21,154 bases of DNA from Cuniculiplasma sp. (GTDB lineage Archaea > Thermoplasmatota > Thermoplasmata > Thermoplasmatales > Thermoplasmataceae), in NCBI GenBank assembly GCA_023256455.1, contig JAGDXN010000001.1, forward strand, positions 18,808 to 39,961, read 5' to 3'. This document shows, one piece after another, positions 1-5,891 of this stretch. The notes under the pieces are model-generated. The model saw only the letters and a list, made by a program, of their open reading frames with translations, was not told the DNA's origin and made no database searches. Made by a program: the position numbers and the translations under genes. The first letter of the stretch is position 1. The number at the start of each line of letters is the position of its first letter.

Positions 1-70
1 GGCGAAAGTTGAATGCTGCCAGCCTGCATTTGCAGGTGAACAGAAGGGGGCTTACTCCGGGCATTCCCCA
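1..70 (+). ncRNA. rnpB: RNase P RNA, 3' end (cut by left edge)
   Basis: This is the 3' part of the catalytic RNA of ribonuclease P, which trims 5' leaders from pre-tRNAs. The diagnostic piece is GAACAGAAGGGGGCTTAC at about 38-55. It matches the near-universal CR-V block (ACAGAA, then a short G-rich stretch, then GGCUUA) that forms the 3' strand of helix P4. Just before it, CTGCA and TGCAG (about 24-35) form a short hairpin as expected for a neighbouring stem. The 5' two thirds, including the 5' P4 strand, lie outside the window. The 3' end is inferred at about 70, after the C-run that would close helix P1. No protein frame covers it convincingly. The call rests on recalled consensus, not on a computed covariance model. 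Confidence 0.8.
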
Positions 71-82
71 GAATAAAAGAAA

Positions 83-92
83 CTATTTTTAT
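83..92 (+). promoter_or_regulatory. TATA box for the zinc-ligand protein gene
   Basis: CTATTTTTAT is centred about 26 bases before the ATG at 114, the spacing expected for a leaderless archaeal transcript. The T-rich stretch may also mark the end of RNase P RNA transcription. Confidence 0.45.
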
Positions 93-113
93 CTCTTACT
101 GTTATGTGTATTT

Positions 114-305
114 ATGTCAGAAAAAATATGCGACGTTAAGGATTGCGGAAAGGAAAGCTACCAGACCGTGCCTGCCGATCTGGCAGGGAAAGTATTTACC
201 ATTGACTCAAAACTGACCAAGGTGCATCTGTGCAGGGAACATTATAAGAAATATAAGAAGGAAACAAAGAAAGAGAGAGAAGTGAGAAGAGCAGACTGGG
301 TTTGA
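114..305 (+). CDS. Small zinc-ligand protein, 63 aa, unknown function
   Basis: I do not recognise a named family. The 63-residue protein has two ligand pairs, C6-x4-C11 near the N-terminus and C40-x2-H43, consistent with one zinc site. It ends in a strongly basic, charged helix (about residues 41-59, rich in Lys, Arg and Glu) that could bind nucleic acid or a protein partner. An upstream in-frame ATG at 9 is rejected because it would read through the RNase P RNA end. The ATG at 114 has a TATA-like box at leaderless distance. The stop codon (303-305) shares its A with the ATG of the glycosyltransferase gene (TGATG), so the two are probably one transcript and translationally coupled. A zinc-binding role is inferred from cysteine and histidine spacing only. 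Confidence 0.7.
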   Translation: MSEKICDVKDCGKESYQTVPADLAGKVFTIDSKLTKVHLCREHYKKYKKETKKEREVRRADWV

Positions 306-1105
306 TGGAAAATTCGGCGGATATAATCATAACGGTTTTGAACGAATCCAGGAATATTAGGGAATTGCTGGAATCGTTGCTTTCACAGACATTACCATGC
401 CATATTATAGTTGTGGATGGGGGAAGCACTGATGGCACTCAGAAAATTGTCCAAGCCTTTTCTGACAGAGGTGTCACACTGTATTCCCAGAAGTGTGGAA
501 GGGGTGAAGGCAGAAACATAGGTGTCCGCATTTCAAAGGCAGATTTTGTCCTGTTCACAGATGGTGATGCAGTTCCTGATAGATCCTGGGCAGAATGCAT
601 GGTAAAAAATCTGCAAGACCACGATCTTGTTTGCGGTAAGACCATAACAAGGGGAAAAAAATCCATAGCATCTCTTGACAGGGTAAAGATCTTCTATAAG
701 GGTTTTGAGGTAACCCTTCCCTCAATGAACATGGGCTTGAGAAGGGAGGCATTTTTAAAATGCGGTGGTTTTGATCCTGAACTCATAACAGCTGAGGATA
801 TTGATCTGAATATAAGAGCTGTATCCATGGGATTGAGGGCATACGAATGTCAGGATTGCATTGTGTTTCACAATGCCAGGGAGAATTTCAGGGGATTTAT
901 AAGGCAGGCTTTCTGGAATGGATATGGCAGGTACCAGTTAAAGAGAAAAAATAAGGGGATCTGGAATGATCTGGAGAGGGATTATTTCAATATTCAAAGC
1001 ATATCCTTAATGTGGTTGTTGAGATATTTTGCAGGTTTTCTTGGGTATGTGGAATCCATGCTTAAATATAGATTCAGGAAGCATCCTGAATCAGAAGTTC
1101 GTTAA
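305..1105 (+). CDS. Glycosyltransferase family 2
   Basis: A GT-A fold sugar transferase that would move a sugar from a nucleotide- or lipid-linked donor to an acceptor, acting at the cytoplasmic face of the membrane. The 266-residue protein opens with beta strand IIITVLNE, then VDGGSTDGT (37-45), then DGD (86-88), the metal-binding DXD motif, and an acidic AED motif (163-165) at the place of the family 2 catalytic base. Residues 232-255 are hydrophobic and may anchor the enzyme to the membrane. The TTG at 302 is also in frame, but the ATG at 305, overlapping the preceding stop, is the better start. The gene end overlaps the convergent membrane protein gene by 32 bases. The likely role is glycoprotein or glycolipid synthesis in a cell without a rigid wall; donor and acceptor cannot be read from the sequence. 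Confidence 0.9.
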   Translation: MENSADIIITVLNESRNIRELLESLLSQTLPCHIIVVDGGSTDGTQKIVQAFSDRGVTLYSQKCGRGEGRNIGVRISKADFVLFTDGDAVPDRSWAECMVKNLQDHDLVCGKTITRGKKSIASLDRVKIFYKGFEVTLPSMNMGLRREAFLKCGGFDPELITAEDIDLNIRAVSMGLRAYECQDCIVFHNARENFRGFIRQAFWNGYGRYQLKRKNKGIWNDLERDYFNIQSISLMWLLRYFAGFLGYVESMLKYRFRKHPESEVR

Positions 1106-1532
1106 TTTTTGATCCCTTATCATAAAAAAGAAGAAGTGAGCCTACAATTATGATGAAGAGCCATGCAATGAGGGAGAATGCCCTTCCAAAGGAATAGTTG
1201 TTAAAATCAACGTGTCCTGTGAGTGCAGTGGGGCTAATGGGAGGAAGGGCCACTATGCCCGAAATTAAATATACCACAAGGTTGAACAGCGTAAACAGGA
1301 TTGATGGCAGATACCATATTCTGAGGCCAAGAAGAAAAACTATTCCTATAACAATGAATGCAGACACTTCTATTTCAAGCCAGAAAGTGACTAGGGGGTA
1401 GGAAGCAGGTGAAGCATAGAGATGGGCAGCTGCATCCAGAAGGGCAAAGCCCATTACAAAAAATCTCACAATCTTGATCTTGCTATATCCTCCAGTGAGT
1501 GATTTTAATACATGCTGAAGCACACTATTCAT
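1074..1532 (-). CDS. Four-helix membrane protein, unknown function
   Basis: A 152-residue hydrophobic protein with four predicted transmembrane segments, roughly residues 21-40, 50-70, 74-97 and 116-137, and a short hydrophilic tail. Unusual in-membrane polar residues include D33, H37, E53 and E55. No family is recognised. The ATG at 1532 has an AT-rich TATA-like element (about 1553-1565) at leaderless distance. The 3' end overlaps the end of the convergent glycosyltransferase gene by 32 bases, so the two mRNAs are complementary at their ends. The hydrophobicity pattern makes it a convincing gene; function is unknown. Confidence 0.75.
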   Translation of the reverse strand: MNSVLQHVLKSLTGGYSKIKIVRFFVMGFALLDAAAHLYASPASYPLVTFWLEIEVSAFIVIGIVFLLGLRIWYLPSILFTLFNLVVYLISGIVALPPISPTALTGHVDFNNYSFGRAFSLIAWLFIIIVGSLLLFYDKGSKINELLIQDAS

Positions 1533-1583
1533 TATTCTTTATAATCATCTATCATATAATAATTATTACATTCCATTGAGATT

Positions 1584-1871
1584 TTATTTGTTCTTAACAA
1601 AATGGAATCTTAACTGGTTGCTTCTTGGGAACTCCCTTTCAAATATTTTTCCTGTTATTTTTTTAACCTCCTTTTCATCCAGTTCATAGGTTTCATTAAC
1701 ATATCCAACCTCAACAAGTTTGAATTTTCCATTCTCTGATTTTGTCAGCTCGACCCATCTGTCCTTTTTATAGTTTTCAACCTTAAATGTTGTGTTTTCA
1801 TCAACAAATCTGATTCTTTCTTCAAAAACCTTGGATGCATTCCTGGCCTTTACCCAATAAGTTCCAGCCAT
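1584..1871 (-). CDS. Hypothetical 95-aa basic protein
   Basis: Not recognised. The protein is rich in Lys, Glu and aromatic residues and alternates short beta-strand-like stretches with charged turns (for example TTFKVENYKKDRWVEL, then GKFKLVEVGY). It has no cysteines, signal peptide or membrane segment, so it is probably a small soluble beta protein. It starts at the ATG at 1869-1871; CTTAATAAAG about 27 bases upstream fits a TATA box for a leaderless message. It lies 48 bases downstream of the UbiB-like kinase gene on the same strand, so read-through from that gene is also possible. Confidence 0.65.
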   Translation of the reverse strand: MAGTYWVKARNASKVFEERIRFVDENTTFKVENYKKDRWVELTKSENGKFKLVEVGYVNETYELDEKEVKKITGKIFEREFPRSNQLRFHFVKNK

Positions 1872-1919
1872 AAGGGTAAATAATATTTTACTTTATTAAG
1901 AGCTCCCATAAGTAAATAT

Positions 1920-3464
1920 TTACCTCAGGGACGCTAACATTATGATAAGACCGGCAACCCCTATGATCACACCCGGAATAAAAAGATGGCCGATCTCATA
2001 TATTCCTCCAAGAAACAGAAAACCGCCTGCAAGTGTACCCTCAATTTTCCTGCCCTTAACAGGTTTTTCCTCCTGCTCAGATTCAAGTTTTCTCTTTAGA
2101 AGGGGCAGTATGGCAACTCCAGCCTCAATTGATCTCACGGCTTCCTGGGCAAACATGTCCAGTTGCCGTGTATAAAGCTCTTTGAACAGTCCTTCATCAT
2201 AAAACAGTTTCCTCAACACCTTAACAAACTTAAAGTCAGGATCCAGGTTAAGGCATATTCCCTCCAGAAGAGAACTCATTCTCATGTAGAGCACAAGGGA
2301 TGTGGGCAGCCTGAAGGGAAACTCGAAAACCACACCATTTGCTATTTCCAAAAGTTCCCTGATTTCACTGTCCTCTGCCCTCTTTCCAGTCATGCCTTCC
2401 ATTGCAATCTCAATGCTTCTTCTTATCACACCCCTGTTGGCAGCGGGGGACAGTGCCCTGACACCAATTAAGGCATCTATCATCTGATCAATATCGCTTC
2501 GGGTCATTGCATCGTACAGCGATAGAAGGTAATATCTGGTGTTCGAATCTAGGTCCCCGACCATTCCAAAATCATAGAGAACAATTGTTCCATCGTCAAG
2601 AACAGAAATGTTCCCTGGATGGGGATCAGCATGGAATATATCGTCCCTGAGAAGCATCCTGATGAAGGCTGTGTCCAGGTCATAGGCAAGCCTGGAAACG
2701 TCAATACCTTTTTCAAGAAGTGTCTTTCTATCTGTGATCTTAATCCCTGGCAAATAATCCATTACAAGAACTCTGGATGTGGAAATCTCATCGTAAATAT
2801 GGGGAATGATGATTTTCTCCCTTCCCTCTATATTTTTTTCAATCCTTCTTGCATTGGAGGATTCCTTTCTATAATCAAGTTCTTCAAATACTCTCCTTCT
2901 GAAATCTTTCAAAACGCTGGAAATGCTAAGATAAAGGAAATTTTCAATCCTTCCCTTGGCAAATTTCAGGATCCTGTCCAGAATAATTATGTCTCTCTTA
3001 ATTATGAACTCAGCATCGGGCCTGTTTACCTTCACTGCCACCTTTTTCCCCCTGTATTCCGCAATGTAAACCTGGCCAAGGGATGCCCCGGATATTGCTT
3101 CCCTGTTAAAATTTTGAAAAACTGAATCTATGTCTCCAATATCCTCCTTCAAAATATTCTCTATTTCGCTGAAAGGTGCAGGAGGCACACTGTCCTGGAG
3201 AAGCTCAAAGGACCTGACATATTCCTTTGGAAGGAGATCAGGCCTGGCTGACAGAACCTGACCGAGCTTTATGAAGGTTGGTCCTAAGGAAATGAATCTT
3301 TCAACAGCTATCCTTCCATTTCTTTCCCTCCTGTAACTCCAGGATTGGGAACCATCCTTTCTTGCCTCCCTGCGATCCTTAAGAAATCTCCTGAAAGGCC
3401 TGTAAAGGGAGAAAAATATCTTCAACTCTCTCCTAGTGAGGCCATGTGTGATATCTTTATCCAT
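1920..3464 (-). CDS. ABC1/UbiB (AarF) family atypical kinase
   Basis: A 514-residue member of the ABC1/UbiB/ADCK family, atypical kinase-like ATPases linked in bacteria and mitochondria to isoprenoid quinone and lipid metabolism. Visible family marks in order are KLGQ (66-69, the KxGQ motif that blocks the substrate cleft), GASLGQV (126-132, the A-rich-loop replacement), the nucleotide-site lysine in VAVK (K145), EELDY (194-198), the catalytic-loop block HADPHPGN (278-285) and DFG (298-300). The C-terminus (about 475-512) has two hydrophobic segments, matching the membrane-anchored tail of UbiB proteins. TTTATAAAAG at about 3495-3504 is a good TATA box, leaving a leader of only a few bases. 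Archaea of this group use menaquinone-type quinones, so a role in quinone or isoprenoid-lipid handling is plausible but inferred. Confidence 0.9.
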   Translation of the reverse strand: MDKDITHGLTRRELKIFFSLYRPFRRFLKDRREARKDGSQSWSYRRERNGRIAVERFISLGPTFIKLGQVLSARPDLLPKEYVRSFELLQDSVPPAPFSEIENILKEDIGDIDSVFQNFNREAISGASLGQVYIAEYRGKKVAVKVNRPDAEFIIKRDIIILDRILKFAKGRIENFLYLSISSVLKDFRRRVFEELDYRKESSNARRIEKNIEGREKIIIPHIYDEISTSRVLVMDYLPGIKITDRKTLLEKGIDVSRLAYDLDTAFIRMLLRDDIFHADPHPGNISVLDDGTIVLYDFGMVGDLDSNTRYYLLSLYDAMTRSDIDQMIDALIGVRALSPAANRGVIRRSIEIAMEGMTGKRAEDSEIRELLEIANGVVFEFPFRLPTSLVLYMRMSSLLEGICLNLDPDFKFVKVLRKLFYDEGLFKELYTRQLDMFAQEAVRSIEAGVAILPLLKRKLESEQEEKPVKGRKIEGTLAGGFLFLGGIYEIGHLFIPGVIIGVAGLIIMLASLR

Positions 3465-3529
3465 TCTAAATAAGGATTAATACAAATCCCTTAAACTTTT
3501 ATAAATTATTTTTTCGTGAGAGAAATAGA

Positions 3530-4024
3530 TTACCAGTAATCCTTGTTCACAAGCTCATCATATAACTCAGCTATTCTGTTCTTTCTCTTTATTTCACTCT
3601 GTGCAATATTTTGAAGCATTTCTGATATTTCACCTTCATATTCTTCGCTGAGGATCAGTGCCATCTTGTATATCTGATCGGATTTATTTATGCTCCACGC
3701 CAGAATGGTCCTGGGATCATCAGAAACCATCTTTTCGTCAGGTGAAATCATATGGTCAAGGAATTCATAGTCCTCAGCAGCGCCTGTTTTTCTTGCGTAA
3801 TGTATATTTGGTGACACCTCGGCATTTTCAAGTATTTGAATATCCCTCTTCTCCAGTTCCATCAGTTCGTTCAATATCTGGATTGTGTGGTCATACTTGC
3901 TTTTAGCCCTTATCTTTTCATATTTAACAATGGATTCCTTTTTAATTGTAATCACTTTTTGAATGATCTTTTCCATTATTTCTTCTGAACTTTTTCCAGA
4001 AATTGTATCCTTACCCTCAACCAT
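3530..4024 (-). CDS. Ferritin-like/rubrerythrin-like helical protein with degenerate metal ligands
   Basis: The 164-residue protein reads as a four-helix bundle with helices roughly at 15-45, 49-68, 103-127 and 129-160, and a crossover segment between helices 2 and 3, as in rubrerythrin-related proteins. Where a di-iron protein would have ExxH in helices 2 and 4, this one has E58-K-R-D61 and E144-I-K-R147. Both histidines are missing, so a normal di-iron site is unlikely. I chose the ATG at 4022-4024 rather than an in-frame TTG 18 bases upstream because the AT-rich element at 4041-4050 is at leaderless distance from the ATG. The gene is divergent from rpe. Family assignment rests on helix pattern only; it could be another helical-bundle protein. 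Confidence 0.7.
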   Translation of the reverse strand: MVEGKDTISGKSSEEIMEKIIQKVITIKKESIVKYEKIRAKSKYDHTIQILNELMELEKRDIQILENAEVSPNIHYARKTGAAEDYEFLDHMISPDEKMVSDDPRTILAWSINKSDQIYKMALILSEEYEGEISEMLQNIAQSEIKRKNRIAELYDELVNKDYW

Positions 4025-4040
4025 AAATTTCAATTGCAAC

Positions 4041-4050
4041 AAAATTATTT
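4041..4050 (-). promoter_or_regulatory. TATA-like box for the ferritin-like gene
   Basis: Read on the minus strand, AAATAATTTT is centred about 22 bases before the chosen ATG at 4024. It supports that ATG over the upstream TTG, which would lie inside the promoter. Confidence 0.35.
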
Positions 4051-4081
4051 AACTGTTTCTAAATTGAATCCATGTTTTTAA

Positions 4082-4098
4082 GTGATAGCATATATCAC
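4082..4098. promoter_or_regulatory. Inverted repeat in the divergent promoter region
   Basis: GTGATA and TATCAC are perfect 6-base arms separated by GCATA. They lie between the promoters of the ferritin-like gene and rpe, so the site is a candidate operator for either or both. Confidence 0.3.
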
Positions 4099-4138
4099 AG
4101 GTCTATTATTTTTTTCTATTAAAAATGATTATGCAGTC

Positions 4139-4150
4139 TAAAATTATTTA
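4139..4150 (+). promoter_or_regulatory. TATA box for rpe
   Basis: TAAAATTATTTA is centred about 28 bases before the rpe ATG at 4173, the expected distance for a leaderless message. The surrounding CTAAA and TTTAG are themselves an inverted repeat. Confidence 0.45.
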
Positions 4151-4172
4151 GGCTATTTGCCATGCCCCATCC

Positions 4173-4814
4173 ATGAAAATTTCCCCTTCCATAATCTCAA
4201 GCAGGCTTGAATTTCTTAAGGAAGAGATAGAAAAATCAGTTTCAGCGGGAGCATCGTCCTTTCATCTTGATATAATGGATGGAAATTTTGTTCCCAATCT
4301 TACCATGGGACCAGATTTCATAAAGGCGGTGAGGCGTTCAACCGATCTTGAGCTTGATGCCCATATGATGATATTGAATCCGGAGAAATATTGGAAAACC
4401 TTTTCTTCAGCTGGCTGCGATCTTTTTTATTTCCACTATGAGACACCCTTTGATTTCCACAAAGTGAGGAACGAAATCAAGGAAGAAAACAAAAAAATAG
4501 GGATTGCAATCAATCCTGACACTGATCCATCCAGGATTCTTGATCTGGTACCCTATCTTGACAGGATTCTGGTTATGACCGTCTATCCCGGATTTTCAGG
4601 ACAGAAATTTATAGAATCTGCATCGGATAAGATTTCAATTTTAAGGAAACACATTGATGAAAATGGTTATTCCTGTGAAATAGAGGTTGACGGTGGTATA
4701 GATGCAAATACGGGAAAAATTGTGAAGAAAAAGGGTGCGGATGTTATTGTTTCAGCCTCATACATTTACGGCGGTGACATAGGGGAAAGGATCGGAATAC
4801 TCAAATCACTTTAG
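4173..4814 (+). CDS. rpe: Ribulose-phosphate 3-epimerase
   Basis: Interconverts ribulose 5-phosphate and xylulose 5-phosphate in the non-oxidative pentose phosphate pathway. The 213-residue TIM barrel is of normal family length and starts, as usual, with the first strand (KISPSII). Key blocks are HLDIMDGNFVPN (31-42, with the metal-binding His and catalytic Asp), DAHMMI (63-68, metal-binding His), MTVYPGFSGQ (the flexible loop covering the substrate), and VDGGI (second catalytic Asp and phosphate region). The start is the ATG at 4173; a nearby upstream ATG at 4162 is out of frame. The last 9 bases overlap the end of the convergent dehydrogenase gene. In archaea this enzyme supports pentose supply for nucleotides. 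Confidence 0.95.
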   Translation: MKISPSIISSRLEFLKEEIEKSVSAGASSFHLDIMDGNFVPNLTMGPDFIKAVRRSTDLELDAHMMILNPEKYWKTFSSAGCDLFYFHYETPFDFHKVRNEIKEENKKIGIAINPDTDPSRILDLVPYLDRILVMTVYPGFSGQKFIESASDKISILRKHIDENGYSCEIEVDGGIDANTGKIVKKKGADVIVSASYIYGGDIGERIGILKSL

Positions 4815-5783
4815 TGTATAGTCAACAATAACCCTTCCATTCTTCCTTGTTTTGAAATATTTCAATGCTTCAGGCAGATCATGGAATGGAAAGGTTCTGG
4901 CCACAGGGACCCTCAACTGATGGTATTTCATTATGTCAAGAAGTCTTTTCAATTCTGTAATGGATCCGCCAGTGGATCCGATTATGGTCTTTTCCTTTGT
5001 ATAAAGATCGGCAATATTTGTTATTCCTTCCCTTCCCGTAAGAACACCAAAGGTGATCATTCTTCCTCCCATTGCTGTGTGCTTCAACGATTTTTCCCAT
5101 GTTTCCTTTCCAAGGGGATTTACCACAAGATCTGCTCTGAAGTTTTCAGGAATGCTATCTGGAGTAAAAACATCCACTGGATCATAGACCTTGCACAGAT
5201 CTGATCTGCACACTGCATACACATCAAGCCCCATTATTTTTCCAATCTGCATTGAGAATATTCCTGTATTTCCGGACGCACCAAAAACAAGAAGTTTTTC
5301 CCCTGCTCTCGCCCCGGATCTTAGAAGGGCGTGAAAGGGTGTGAGTGCAGCAATGGGAAGGGAGACCGCCTGCAAATCCGTAATATATTCAGGTATACGC
5401 AAAAGATTCTTCTCAGGAATCCTTGCCTCTTCAGCAAAGGCCCCATTGGTTGCGATTCCCCATATTCCTCCATTTTCGCAAAGATATTCTTTGCCACTCA
5501 GGCACATTTCACAGGAAGAATCAAAAATCCTGTTATATATGATCACCCTGTCGCCCTTTTTGAGTTCCTTTCCATCCTCAAGCAGCTCCCCAATGGCCTC
5601 TGATCCGGCGATATGTGGAACAGGATTCAAACCGTACACAATATTTCCAGTAACAGCATTATAATCCAGTGGGTTTATGGCAGCCATTTTGATTTTTACC
5701 CTGATGCCATCTCCCTCTGGAAGATTGACCTCTTGAAGCTTTAAATTTTCAATTCCAGTTTCCTTAAAAACGAATGCCTTCAT
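4806..5783 (-). CDS. Medium-chain dehydrogenase/reductase (zinc alcohol dehydrogenase/quinone oxidoreductase superfamily)
   Basis: A 325-residue NAD(P)-dependent oxidoreductase with an N-terminal GroES-like domain and a C-terminal Rossmann domain. The dinucleotide loop is FGASGNTG (about 165-172). The lobe that binds structural zinc in alcohol dehydrogenases is present as D88-x2-C91-x2-C94-x7-C102: Asp stands in the first cysteine position. The catalytic zinc site is lost: the position of the usual Cys reads INPLDY, as in quinone oxidoreductases, and the usual GHE reads GSE (60-62). It therefore looks like a zinc-independent quinone or enone reductase that keeps a structural metal lobe. The substrate is unknown. 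The 3' end overlaps the convergent rpe gene by 9 bases. The start is ATG at 5783, preceded by AT-rich sequence. Confidence 0.88.
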   Translation of the reverse strand: MKAFVFKETGIENLKLQEVNLPEGDGIRVKIKMAAINPLDYNAVTGNIVYGLNPVPHIAGSEAIGELLEDGKELKKGDRVIIYNRIFDSSCEMCLSGKEYLCENGGIWGIATNGAFAEEARIPEKNLLRIPEYITDLQAVSLPIAALTPFHALLRSGARAGEKLLVFGASGNTGIFSMQIGKIMGLDVYAVCRSDLCKVYDPVDVFTPDSIPENFRADLVVNPLGKETWEKSLKHTAMGGRMITFGVLTGREGITNIADLYTKEKTIIGSTGGSITELKRLLDIMKYHQLRVPVARTFPFHDLPEALKYFKTRKNGRVIVDYTLK

Positions 5784-5891
5784 ATTTCATTAATAATTAA
5801 AATGTTAATCTACTTTGCCCGGAATATTTAACATATTTCTTAGGGGAACTGAGTTTTAGAAAAGGTTAAGAATCATCATTCTCATACATTG

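Noticed and set aside
9..113. N-terminal extension of the zinc-ligand protein from an ATG at 9
   Set aside because: It overlaps the RNase P RNA 3' end, adds 35 residues of no pattern, and the ATG at 114 has a TATA-like box at leaderless distance.
302..304. TTG start for the glycosyltransferase
   Set aside because: The adjacent ATG at 305 overlaps the preceding stop codon, the usual coupled arrangement.
2619..3125. Open plus-strand frame of 168 codons inside the UbiB-like gene
   Set aside because: Antisense shadow of a well-conserved kinase; its translation has no family pattern.
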